Positions 8,001 to 15,460 of a DNA stretch of 24,446 nt are shown here, piece after piece. Each line of letters begins with the position of its first letter. Positions within the stretch are counted from its first letter, which is position 1. A program made the translations under genes and the position numbers. The notes below the pieces were generated by a model. It was not told the origin of the DNA and searched no databases. It saw nothing but the letters and a program-made list of their open reading frames with translations. The stretch covers positions 1 to 24,446 of the forward strand of contig CAJTRW010000027.1 of NCBI GenBank assembly GCA_910578765.1, read 5' to 3'. The DNA is from an uncultured Christensenella sp. GTDB lineage: Bacteria > Bacillota > Clostridia > Christensenellales > Borkfalkiaceae.

Positions 8001-8597
8001 ACCGACCAGCGAGTGATTGCAATTTATAACACAACGCTTAAAAACACGCCCGTAAACTCCGCGTTTTACACCGTCGAAGGCAGACGCGTGACTATATCCG
8101 GAGACTACTTCTCGACGCTTGCCGCCGCGGGTAGCTACGACTTTAACATTAAGGGCGAACGTTCTTCGTTCACGTTTACCGTCGCGGTAGCGGAAATTCC
8201 CGCGCCGGAGCTGCTTTCGGTAAATATCGAAAAGGGCTGTAACGCAGTCATATTTATAGGCAGCGCCGCAGTCGACGGCTTAACGCTTAACGGGGTCGCT
8301 CTTTCCGAAACGGATTACAGCGTAAAAGACGGAGTACTAACGGTTAACGCAGATAAACTGACGGCGGGGGAAAACGTTCTTTCGTTCGGCGGTAAAACCG
8401 TTACGGTCAACGTGAGCGCACAGCCTTCCGCAAACCTCAAGGCGGGAAACAAGCACGGCAATACGGCGCTGATAATTTCACTTTCCGTAATAGGCGGCGT
8501 CCTGATACTCGGCGGGGCGGCGGCTGTGGCGGCAGTCATAATCGTGCGCGAACGCAAAGCGGCTTTAAAAGGAGAACGCAATGGCGACGACGATTAA
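5028..8597 (+). CDS. Membrane-anchored modular GH32 fructanase with CBM66-like domains
   Basis: Extracellular beta-fructosidase expected to cut levan, inulin or sucrose. An export signal (about 1-35) precedes a CBM66-like beta-sandwich (about 38-208). The GH32 five-blade propeller follows with WNNDPNG at 233-239 (nucleophile Asp236), RDP at 375-377 (stabiliser Asp376) and ECPD from Glu427 (acid/base). Then come the GH32 C-terminal sandwich, a Big2-like domain (about 740-817), a second CBM66-like module (about 820-985; AAALVFRADVDLNNYLV resembles AAGLVFGAEEGGHYWVF of the first) and two small Ig/X2-like domains. A TM helix (about 1147-1173) and a charged tail end the protein. All three catalytic residues are present. 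CBM66 binds levan termini in Bacillus SacC, so exo-levanase activity is favoured. The 3' end overlaps lacI by 17 nt. RBS AGGTGAGGG lies just upstream. Confidence 0.93.
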   Translation: MKTGLLKKCILAVLAAAAAVCAALAFIPFGKTARAEGITLESTGDSFNLSGAEYGAQDKFVYSATATFEKGNAAGLVFGAEEGGHYWVFNVDRSANTVKLMYFSEGNETKVLKEDYFIGNDKMTEGEKAMVNPKVAKIEKVNIKIIITPEAGAVYGEFYADNIRRFAFDEAGADVKTDLNSLADGLTYAGGATGFNCFNAKVVFGDVYSAASDYSYYTETYRQQYHFSQYAHWNNDPNGLVYYNGYYHIYYQHNPYGNVWGDMYWGHARSKDLVHWEHLPIALFPDKESDFAGRGDGYMWSGSAMVYHSGMSADIDSQNWFANGGGDGLLGFYTRDGKRQDQVIMSSDDGGITWTKRKLIEQEININTGKKESNRDPKVFPVLKSGSSVTLWGMALTGMETNDVWFLKSSNLLDWTYAGGFKSYRPECPDVVTLNADDGRELTVMTFTARQYLVGTIGYDSSSGHITFNDTNGNDVSALEMEEIPFKTMDFGPDSYATQSFYIDDNNSEYFGKTVGLSWFSGVPGNALSVDSGALAAARKTWNGGGMTIPVEYGLVNDGGEYILTQTPVVKTANGFKNIKTQILSVTDAAVTANGENILSGISARTFELEAEIQNPDGAAVCFRINSDGNEYTEIGWNPTDGYYVDRTRSGAGGMTLGNYRNKFSSHKGEAGTQSFYILSDNGSVEVYCGDFKVPFYVLTFASPYALGAEFISDGSVTASVNINKIASAWRDPSVTGSVINTDFDELLLDTKLTTSQEISAYAPYGGEINWRVKDGSAVAVEKTGRGAKITAVSAGSANIEVSCGDAVKVIPVTVTSGTPDSDLSFTAQGVRSGNWYMTSDGIMGVQPSGDGFIFTEESAGDFTLSAQFTLSGAAAALVFRADVDLNNYLVLTYDKNAPIVKLWSPSVVGNIGEKAVAKTDEILLKVIVEGNNITVYFNGEHAFDCIVPEGIPAEGRFGLNVCAGTAVFKSVALLQSEYVYSGGNLTVAGETDQRVIAIYNTTLKNTPVNSAFYTVEGRRVTISGDYFSTLAAAGSYDFNIKGERSSFTFTVAVAEIPAPELLSVNIEKGCNAVIFIGSAAVDGLTLNGVALSETDYSVKDGVLTVNADKLTAGENVLSFGGKTVTVNVSAQPSANLKAGNKHGNTALIISLSVIGGVLILGGAAAVAAVIIVRERKAALKGERNGDDD

Positions 8598-9552
8598 GGA
8601 CGTTGCAAAATATGCGGGCGTCGGCATAGGCACCGTGTCGAGAGTTTTGAACGGCGAGAAAGCCGTAAACGACGGTACGCGCGAAAGAGTGCTTAAAGCC
8701 ATGACGGAGCTTGAATTTCAGCCCAATAAAATGGCGGCAAAATTAAGGCGCAACGAAACGCGCGTGATAGCGCTTCTCGTCCCCGTGGTAAATCACCCGT
8801 TTTTCGCAAAGCTTGCAAATTATGTGGAGGAGGAAGCGGATAAGTTCGGCTATTCCATGATACTTGTTTCTTCCCAGCAGAGGGTTGAAAAAGAGAAGGA
8901 CATTATAGACCGCATAAGGCGCAGGGAGGTTGACGGGGCTGTATTCGTCACCCACTACGCGCACGAAGCGGAGGAGCTTAAAAACTGCCCCATAGTTTCC
9001 ATAGACAGACCGTTCGGCAAGGAATATCCCTACGTCACGTCAGACAATTATTCCGCCGCGTTCAAGGCTGTAGAGTATCTTTTGGAGCGCGGCTGTAAAA
9101 AAATAGGCTACGTCGGTTCGAAGCCGATAGTCGTATCGGAAGTAATGGAAAGGGAGCGCGCTTACCGCGACGTAATGAAAAAGCACGGCATGCCGGAAAT
9201 AATTCTGAACGAAGCCGTCAGCCACGGAGAGGAAAAAGAGGTCGTTGAAAGCTTCTTTAAAAAGTACGGGGGCGTAGACGGGGTTTTTGCTTCGGGTTAC
9301 ACAATGGCGCAGGTGCTTTACGAAACGGCAATGCAAAGGGGTATATCAATCCCCGACGAATTGCAGATAATTTCTTACGACGGAGCTTTCAGGCAGTGGA
9401 ACAACAACAGGCTTCTCACCTGCGTGGAACAGCCCATAGAGGAAATGGCGCGCGAAGCGGTGAAGCTTTTAATAAACAGAATACGCGGACAGGAAACGCC
9501 GGAGCGTGTAGAGCTTAAAACCTCATTCGTGATAGGCGCGACCACAAAATAA
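8581..9552 (+). CDS. LacI-family transcriptional regulator
   Basis: Likely sugar-responsive regulator of this locus. An N-terminal helix-turn-helix (TIKDVAKYAGVGIGTVSRVL, residues 4-23) is followed by the hinge helix PNKMAAKL (48-55) with the Leu that typically inserts at a central CpG. A periplasmic-binding-protein-like effector domain runs from about 62 to the end. Length (323 aa) is typical. The ATG at 8581 is preceded by AAAGGAG and overlaps the GH32 3' end by 17 nt, so the regulator is co-transcribed with its probable targets. The palindrome at 973-992 is the best candidate operator in the window. The inducer (fructose, sucrose or a fructo-oligosaccharide) cannot be read from the sequence. 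CcpA itself is less likely given the mid-operon position. Confidence 0.93.
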   Translation: MATTIKDVAKYAGVGIGTVSRVLNGEKAVNDGTRERVLKAMTELEFQPNKMAAKLRRNETRVIALLVPVVNHPFFAKLANYVEEEADKFGYSMILVSSQQRVEKEKDIIDRIRRREVDGAVFVTHYAHEAEELKNCPIVSIDRPFGKEYPYVTSDNYSAAFKAVEYLLERGCKKIGYVGSKPIVVSEVMERERAYRDVMKKHGMPEIILNEAVSHGEEKEVVESFFKKYGGVDGVFASGYTMAQVLYETAMQRGISIPDELQIISYDGAFRQWNNNRLLTCVEQPIEEMAREAVKLLINRIRGQETPERVELKTSFVIGATTK

Positions 9553-9581
9553 CGTCAATTTAAAAAATAAACTAAATAAAA

Positions 9582-9642
9582 GCGAAAAAATTTCGCGGTG
9601 CATTTTTCAATGCACTCTGTACAGGGGGGAACCCCCTGTACA
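9582..9642. other. Three consecutive hairpins in the lacI-SBP gap
   Basis: GCGAAA/TTTCGC (9582-9587 with 9591-9596), GTGCATT/AATGCAC (9598-9604 with 9609-9615) and a perfect 11-bp stem TGTACAGGGGG/CCCCCTGTACA (9618-9628 with 9632-9642, loop GAA) follow one another almost without spacing. The strong third stem is followed by A's, not T's, so it is not a terminator on the + strand, and the - strand side lacks a T-tract too. It may stabilise the SBP transcript's 5' end after processing, or be a dispersed repeat. Confidence 0.6.
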
Positions 9643-9669
9643 AAAAAAATCCTAACAGTAAAAAAAATA

Positions 9670-9688
9670 AAAACGGCTTCGCCGTTTT
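9670..9688 (+). terminator. Attenuator-like hairpin before the SBP gene
   Basis: AAAACGGC (9670-9677), loop TTC, GCCGTTTT (9681-9688) form a short stable hairpin whose 3' arm ends in four T's, with the SBP ribosome-binding site AAGGAG just downstream. The T-run is short, so termination would be partial. It could act as a weak terminator/attenuator or a stabilising 5' structure for the solute-binding-protein mRNA. Confidence 0.45.
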
Positions 9689-9708
9689 GAAAGATAAGGA
9701 GATTTTAT

Positions 9709-11028
9709 ATGAATAAACTCGTAAAAGCGTTGGCGGCGGTAACACTCGGTTCAATCGTAGTTTGCGGCGCCGCGGCGTGCAGCAAGGACAAAGGCAACGT
9801 CGACAAGGAAGGTAACACCATAGTCAAAATTCTCGTTCACGTGGACGAAAATACGCCAGAGGGGCAGGCTTACAAGAAAAGAGTGGACGCCTTCAATACC
9901 TCTTACCGCGATAAAAAGATAAAAGCGTCAATATCCTTTAAGGCGCGCTCCTCCGGTGCGGGCGGTTACGAAGACACCATCACCCAGAAGTTTAAAAAAG
10001 GCACGCTGGACGACATTATCGCGTTCGACTCGCCCAATTGTGCGGCATACGCAAATTCCAAAATTCTTTACGATTCGACCGACCTTGTGGACGCGGCGAC
10101 AAAAGCGGATTTTTACGAAAGCTCTTTAAACGTTTACGAAAACAAGCTTTACGGACTTCCCATACAGGAATCCAGCGCGGGCTTCTATTACAATAAAAGA
10201 ATTTTCAACGAAGTAGGCATAGACGTTTCGGGCTACACTGTAGAAAATCCCTGGACGTTCGAGCAGTTCAATTCTGTTTGCCAACAGTTGAAGGACGCGG
10301 GTAAAAAGCCCCTCAGTATGCAGCTTGACAACATCAAGGACGAAACGGCTACATACCTTCTGTATCCATTCGTATACGCTTCGGGCGGTTCTTTCAACGA
10401 CTCCACCGGTTATACGGCTAAGGGATACTTTGACTCGGAAGCTTCCAAAAAAGGTTACGAATTTTTGTATAACCTTGTACAGAAGGGTTATACCGACTCT
10501 ACCGTAAAGGACTCCGACTTCTTCGCAGGTAACGCGGGCATGCTTCTTTCTTCGGGCTGGACCATTCCCGATATAGAAATAAAGTATCAGGCAAATCTCG
10601 GCAACGACTGGGGCATACTTCCTTATCCCAAGGGCGTTACCGTGGCAAGCGCAATGGGTAGCTGGTCTTTCGGTATAACCAATAACGGCGTTAAGGATAA
10701 AAGCGCGGCTAAGGAATTGCTTTTATGGATGACCTCGCCGGAAAGCTCTAAAATAATAACCGACGCAACGGGCATGATTCCCGCAAGAAAGTCGGTTACC
10801 ACGAATTATGAGGCAGGCTCTCCGCGCGACGTGCTTATGAAGCAGCTTGCTTCTTCCGGTAAAGCGCGCCCCGCTACGCCGGCATATCCGACGTTTACGG
10901 CAAGCTTCTGTAACGTTGCTTACGCGATAGCGGATAAAAATACCAAACTTGCAGACCTCAATTCTAAAATTGCGACTGCGGCAGACTCCGTTCAGGCGGA
11001 AATGGACAGGATTAAAAACAGACACTGA
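9709..11028 (+). CDS. Extracellular solute-binding lipoprotein of sugar ABC importer
   Basis: Surface lipoprotein that would capture the imported fructo-oligosaccharide or sucrose and deliver it to the two permeases. The signal peptide ends in the lipobox AAAC with lipidated Cys24. The rest is a family-1-type binding protein of two lobes; typical features include the GSWTIP-like SSGWTIPDIE region and the C-terminal KELLLWMTSPE helix with TGMIPARKS. At 439 aa it has normal length. The gene starts after AAGGAG at good spacing and follows four hairpins. A permease gene begins 23 nt after its stop. Its ligand is inferred from the GH32 and kinase neighbours. Confidence 0.93.
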   Translation: MNKLVKALAAVTLGSIVVCGAAACSKDKGNVDKEGNTIVKILVHVDENTPEGQAYKKRVDAFNTSYRDKKIKASISFKARSSGAGGYEDTITQKFKKGTLDDIIAFDSPNCAAYANSKILYDSTDLVDAATKADFYESSLNVYENKLYGLPIQESSAGFYYNKRIFNEVGIDVSGYTVENPWTFEQFNSVCQQLKDAGKKPLSMQLDNIKDETATYLLYPFVYASGGSFNDSTGYTAKGYFDSEASKKGYEFLYNLVQKGYTDSTVKDSDFFAGNAGMLLSSGWTIPDIEIKYQANLGNDWGILPYPKGVTVASAMGSWSFGITNNGVKDKSAAKELLLWMTSPESSKIITDATGMIPARKSVTTNYEAGSPRDVLMKQLASSGKARPATPAYPTFTASFCNVAYAIADKNTKLADLNSKIATAADSVQAEMDRIKNRH

Positions 11029-11051
11029 TAACTGTATTCGAGGGGTAAAAA

Positions 11052-12023
11052 ATGCTGACCACGACAATTATAATTCTCGCGGTGTTCGTCGCGGCGTTTG
11101 CGGCGTTCGTCGTGTGGGATTTGGTAAAGGCGAAAAAGCACAGGGAAAGGTTTCGCGTTAAATCCACCGCAACTGCATATCTCATGCTGTTGCCCGCGAT
11201 AGTGCTTGCTTTTCTTTTCATACTGCTTCCCATACTGTATTCGTTGGGATACGCGTTTACCGACTACTACTCACTTACGCCGGACGATATTAACTTTATC
11301 GGCTTCGACAACTTTGCCGACGCGTTTAAGGAAATCGGCAATAAGGGTATGCTTTACCATGCGATAATCAACACGCTTATATTCGTGGTCGGCGTAGTGC
11401 CCCTGCAAATAGGTCTTGCGCTCGGTCTTGCGCTGTTCGTAAACCGTAAAAAGCGCGGCGTGAAAATTTTCAAGGTGTGCTTCTTCGCACCCGTAGTAAT
11501 ATCGCTCAGCGTTACCGCCTTCCTGTGGCTGGAAATACTTTCCCCCGCGGAAACGGGACTTCTGAATTCGCTTCTCGGAATTTTCGGCATAAAATCGCAC
11601 GACTGGCTGCGCGACCCTTCGACGGCGATGCTGTGTATAATAATCCTCAGCGCCTGGCAGGGCTGCGGCTATCAGATGCTTATATTCCTTTCGGGGCTTA
11701 CCAATATCCGCAGCGAGCTGTACGAAGCCGCCTCGTTGGACGGCGCGGGCGTTTGGTCGAAATTCATTCACGTAACGTTGCCCGGACTTCGTTCCACACT
11801 GGTATTCGTAATAATAACCGTGTTTATAGGCGCATGCAGGGTAATGATACAGCCAATGATAATGGTAGGCTATCAGGAACACGTCGTAACGCTTAGTTAC
11901 TACATGTACCAGCAGGGTTATTCGTTCCGCTGGGTCGGATACTCGTCGTCAATTGCGCTTCTCATGACAATAGTCATAGGCACTATCACGCTTTTACAGC
12001 GCAGACTGCTTAGGGGGAAATAA
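11052..12023 (+). CDS. ABC sugar transporter permease, MalF/UgpA type
   Basis: First of two inner-membrane channel subunits for the importer. The conserved EAA loop that docks on the ATPase is YEAASLDGAGVWSKF (about residues 224-238), followed by HVTLPGL. The core of six TM segments starts at about residue 41 (TAYLMLLPAIVLAF). An additional hydrophobic segment at about 4-22 plus a basic stretch KAKKHRERFR precede it, so the protein probably has one TM helix more than short family members. Start ATG follows GAGGGG (11040-11045). The next gene begins 1 nt after its stop codon, indicating tight translational coupling. Confidence 0.94.
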   Translation: MLTTTIIILAVFVAAFAAFVVWDLVKAKKHRERFRVKSTATAYLMLLPAIVLAFLFILLPILYSLGYAFTDYYSLTPDDINFIGFDNFADAFKEIGNKGMLYHAIINTLIFVVGVVPLQIGLALGLALFVNRKKRGVKIFKVCFFAPVVISLSVTAFLWLEILSPAETGLLNSLLGIFGIKSHDWLRDPSTAMLCIIILSAWQGCGYQMLIFLSGLTNIRSELYEAASLDGAGVWSKFIHVTLPGLRSTLVFVIITVFIGACRVMIQPMIMVGYQEHVVTLSYYMYQQGYSFRWVGYSSSIALLMTIVIGTITLLQRRLLRGK

Positions 12024-12024
12024 T

Positions 12025-12951
12025 ATGAAGCTTAATACGGTTGTTTCCGACGAATACGTCTTTCTGCACAAAAAACGTTTAAAAGGCAAAAGGATTGCCA
12101 AGGACGTCGTTTACTACGTCTGCGGAATAGTCCTGTCGCTGCTGTTCCTGTTTCCGCTTATCTACATGCTTGCCGCATCCACAAAAAGCGAAAGCGCGTA
12201 CGTTTCCGACGCGGGCTCTATGGCAATGTTTTTGCCCGACTTCGCCCATTTGGGTACGATGTTCGATAATTACGGAAAAGTATTCACAGACTACGGTATA
12301 TGGCGTTACGCGCTTAACAGCTTCCTTTATGCCGCAATAGTAATAGTTTTAAACGTGCTTATCAACGGACTTGCGGGCTACGTAATGGCGAAGCTGCGCT
12401 TCCCCGGCAAAAGACTGCTGTCCTTTCTGATTATCTTTCTGATAGTCGTGCCTGTGGAAACCTCTATAATCCCGCTGTATGAAATAGTCAGCGAGCTTTT
12501 GGGGCTTTCGGGCGTTATGACGGTTGCCGGCGTAATTCTGCCCGCGGCGATAAGTATATTCAACATATTCCTGTTTATCCAGTTCTTCGAGGGGATTCCC
12601 AAGGAGTACGAGGAGGCGGCAAGGATAGACGGCGCAAGTACCATAGGTATTTTCTTCAAGATAATTTTACCGCTTTCGAAACCCATAATAGCTACGGTTG
12701 CGGTTTTCTGCTTCATAGGCGTTTGGAACGACTATATCTGGCCGATGATGATACTGCCTTATCCCGAACCCGGCGAATGGCCGCTTTATCCCATTCAGAA
12801 CGCGATAAACACTATTCAGAATATTCCCGGCGTCACCACCGGCGAAAAGATGGCTTCGCTTATCGTGACAAGTATACCTATCTTTATAGTTTACGTTGCC
12901 GCGCAGAAGTATATCGTGCAGGGCTTCGGTTCTGCCGGACTTAAAATGTAA
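12025..12951 (+). CDS. ABC sugar transporter permease, MalG/UgpE type
   Basis: Second permease subunit of the importer. The EAA motif YEEAARIDGASTIGIFFKI lies at residues 195-213, followed by ILPLSKPI. About six TM segments are visible, the first at 30-50. Length (308 aa) is slightly above the usual 270-290 because of a charged cytoplasmic N terminus (residues 1-27). The C terminus AAQKYIVQGFGSAGLKM is the family's usual ending. It follows the first permease by one nucleotide, and the second GH32 gene starts 10 nt after its stop. Confidence 0.94.
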   Translation: MKLNTVVSDEYVFLHKKRLKGKRIAKDVVYYVCGIVLSLLFLFPLIYMLAASTKSESAYVSDAGSMAMFLPDFAHLGTMFDNYGKVFTDYGIWRYALNSFLYAAIVIVLNVLINGLAGYVMAKLRFPGKRLLSFLIIFLIVVPVETSIIPLYEIVSELLGLSGVMTVAGVILPAAISIFNIFLFIQFFEGIPKEYEEAARIDGASTIGIFFKIILPLSKPIIATVAVFCFIGVWNDYIWPMMILPYPEPGEWPLYPIQNAINTIQNIPGVTTGEKMASLIVTSIPIFIVYVAAQKYIVQGFGSAGLKM

Positions 12952-12961
12952 GGGGACAAAT

Positions 12962-15439
12962 ATGAAAATCAAAAAGACTTTGGCCGTATTTGCGGCGTTT
13001 GCCGTTTCGGCGGCGGGGCTTGCGGTTGCGCCTGCTTGCAAAAAAAGCGCGGGCGATTTGGTTGCCGCATATTCTTTTGAAGAAAACGGCGGGTCGACCG
13101 CGAAGGAGTCCGTCAGCGGAAAGAAGCACGTAATAGACTACGTTTTCAACAGACAGTTAGACGAACCCGAAAAGCTTTTTAAACAGCCTAACGACCCTTT
13201 GAGGAAAAAGGGCGTAAAGGGGAACGCGCTTTATATGGACGGGTTTTCCACAAGCATAACCAATTCCGCTTTCCGCGCACCCGAGGACGCTATAACGCTT
13301 TCCGCATGGGTTGCGCCGAGGACGTTTGAAAATCTCGGCAATTACGGCACCTCCGACGCGGCGGAGCATACAAGGCTTACCTCCGTTATCAACAAAGGCG
13401 ACATTGCCATGTGCGAGGGCTTTGTGCTCGGCTACGGCAGACTGGGCTTATGGGGCGTTCAGCTCGCGCTCGAAAACGAGGGCGGCGACCAGTTCGTCGT
13501 CGGCTATTATGACCCTATAAATGCGCTTAACGTTTACGAATGGTCGCATATAGCGGCAAGCTTTGACGGCGAAACGGGCTATATAGGACTGTTTTACAAC
13601 GGCACCGCCGTCTATGAAGGAGTCATTCCCGAGCTTAAAAATACAAGCATAATCAGCTCTGCCGAGCCGCTTTATATCGGCAGATACGCCGCTCCGTCGG
13701 CTATAAGCGGCATAGACATTCAGATGCCCGCAGGGCTTTTGGACGAAATTAAAATTTACAAATCGAGCCTTTCTCCCAAGGATATAAAGGAGCTTTATTC
13801 AAGCGACTGCGGAGGGGGTCACCCCGCCGCGGATTGGCGGGATATAGTAGAGGACAGCTCGGTTTACGCAGGCGACTGCTATCGCCCGCAGTATCACGCC
13901 ATACCGCCCGCGGTTTGGATGAACGAGCCGCACGCTCCGTTCTATTACAAGGGCAAATATCACGTGTTCTACCAGCACAATCCCGCGGGTCCGTATTTCG
14001 CACAGCTCAGATGGGGTCATATCGTCAGCGACGACATGATTCACTGGCAGTACGTGCGCGACGCGGTCGTTCCCACGGCGGGCGTATGTCCCGAGGGCGT
14101 GTGGACGGGCAGCGCGACGATAGGACCCGACGGAACGCCCTGGCTGGTAATTACCGCGGGTACGAACACGCCTTCCAACGGCAGCGGACAGAATATCGCG
14201 TACGCCCACGCCAAAGACCCGGACGACCCCCTTCTTGCGGAATGGGTTGTCGAGGATAAGGTGGTAATAACCCAGCCCAACGACAATACGCAGGGAGAGC
14301 TTAACCAGTTCCGCGATCCGTTTGTCTGGAAGGACGGCGACACGTATTATATGCTTGTTTCGACTTCCATACCCGGGGCGGGCGGTTCGGCAAACGTTTA
14401 CACTTCGTACGACATGCGCGAATGGGAAAGCCGCGGATACCTCTACGAAAACAACAGACAGGAGCTTGGAATTCACTGGGAATGCGTTGTGCTTCTGCCC
14501 GTTTCCACGGCGGACGGCTCGCAGACCAAATACGCGCTTTTTATAACGCCGCAGTACGCGGATACGAAAACCACTGTGGAATGTTGGTATCTTTTGGGTT
14601 CGTTCGATAAGGAAACTTGCCGGTTTGTAGCCGACAGCGACGAGCCGCAGCTTTTCGATTACGGTAACGGCTGTTATACAGGACAGAACGGTTTTTGCTA
14701 TCTTACCGACGAGGAAATTGCAGGCGGTAAAACGGATTACGAACAAGGCAGAACAATTCTCTACTCCATAGCGCAGGGCAAGGATTCGGGCACGGCGCAT
14801 AACTATCAGTCGGGTTGGTCGCACAATTTTGCGATACCCCTCGAATTAAGCCTTTCGGACAACGGACAAGAAATAATACGCCGACCTATTAAGGAGCTGG
14901 AAAGCGTAAGGGGGAACACGCTTTACGAAATGCAGGGCGAAAAGACGGCAGCGCAACTCAATTCCGAAATTGCGCAAATCCGCGGCGACCTGCTCGAAAT
15001 AAAGGCAAAATTTACAATGACGCCTACGGCGGAAAAGTATTCTGGCGGAATACAGGTCAGGTACAATCCCGAAAGCAGCGACGCTATAGCCGAGCATACA
15101 GACATTTATTTCTCCGATGCGGGCGTCGGCATAGACAGGCTTAAATCTTCCGCGCTGACCTACGTCAACAAGAATAACAGTCACGTTTGGAACAGTACGG
15201 AAAGAGAATACGAGTTGACTATACTTTTAGACAGGTCCATGTTAGAGGTTTACGTCAACGGAATTATGTGCTTCACTACAAGGATATATCCCAAGTATGC
15301 AAATTCCGATTATCTGCATATTTTCGACGATAATTCGGGCATAAAATTCACGCAGTTTACGGTTTACGAGATGGGCAGCGCGTATTCGGATACGGTAACG
15401 CCTCCTTATTACGCGGATACCGGTAATTTGCAGGGTTAA
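12962..15439 (+). CDS. LamG-GH32 lipoprotein with Glu in place of the nucleophile Asp
   Basis: Surface-anchored GH32-family protein (825 aa from this start). The signal peptide ends in lipobox VAPAC with Cys26. A LamG/concanavalin-like domain (about 33-280; WSHIAASFDG and GLLDEIKIY typical) precedes the GH32 propeller. The usual WMNDPNG reads WMNEPHAP at 319-326, placing Glu322 at the nucleophile position. RDP (451-453) and WEC (506-508) are intact. The C-terminal GH32 sandwich includes the ILLDRSMLEVYVNG strand. It may be a fructanase or fructan-converting transferase with altered chemistry, or a binding protein. I believe related LamG-GH32 proteins with NEPH exist in Clostridia but cannot verify it. 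The ATG at 12962 was chosen over an upstream in-frame ATG at 12896 because it follows AAGGGG and starts a clean lipoprotein signal. Confidence 0.9.
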   Translation: MKIKKTLAVFAAFAVSAAGLAVAPACKKSAGDLVAAYSFEENGGSTAKESVSGKKHVIDYVFNRQLDEPEKLFKQPNDPLRKKGVKGNALYMDGFSTSITNSAFRAPEDAITLSAWVAPRTFENLGNYGTSDAAEHTRLTSVINKGDIAMCEGFVLGYGRLGLWGVQLALENEGGDQFVVGYYDPINALNVYEWSHIAASFDGETGYIGLFYNGTAVYEGVIPELKNTSIISSAEPLYIGRYAAPSAISGIDIQMPAGLLDEIKIYKSSLSPKDIKELYSSDCGGGHPAADWRDIVEDSSVYAGDCYRPQYHAIPPAVWMNEPHAPFYYKGKYHVFYQHNPAGPYFAQLRWGHIVSDDMIHWQYVRDAVVPTAGVCPEGVWTGSATIGPDGTPWLVITAGTNTPSNGSGQNIAYAHAKDPDDPLLAEWVVEDKVVITQPNDNTQGELNQFRDPFVWKDGDTYYMLVSTSIPGAGGSANVYTSYDMREWESRGYLYENNRQELGIHWECVVLLPVSTADGSQTKYALFITPQYADTKTTVECWYLLGSFDKETCRFVADSDEPQLFDYGNGCYTGQNGFCYLTDEEIAGGKTDYEQGRTILYSIAQGKDSGTAHNYQSGWSHNFAIPLELSLSDNGQEIIRRPIKELESVRGNTLYEMQGEKTAAQLNSEIAQIRGDLLEIKAKFTMTPTAEKYSGGIQVRYNPESSDAIAEHTDIYFSDAGVGIDRLKSSALTYVNKNNSHVWNSTEREYELTILLDRSMLEVYVNGIMCFTTRIYPKYANSDYLHIFDDNSGIKFTQFTVYEMGSAYSDTVTPPYYADTGNLQG

Positions 15440-15460
15440 ACGACGGCGGGGGTAAAAATA

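Noticed and set aside
9618..9642. Intrinsic terminator after lacI
   Set aside because: The strong stem is followed by A's on the + strand and has no T-tract on the - strand either.
12896..12961. Upstream in-frame start for the LamG-GH32 gene
   Set aside because: It lies within the permease gene, and the resulting 22 extra residues would bury the lipoprotein signal peptide; ATG 12962 has a proper ribosome-binding site.
13799..14824. 341-codon open frame on the - strand within the LamG-GH32 gene
   Set aside because: It is antisense to well-conserved GH32 sequence, arginine/valine-rich with no domain; it arises from codon bias of the real gene.
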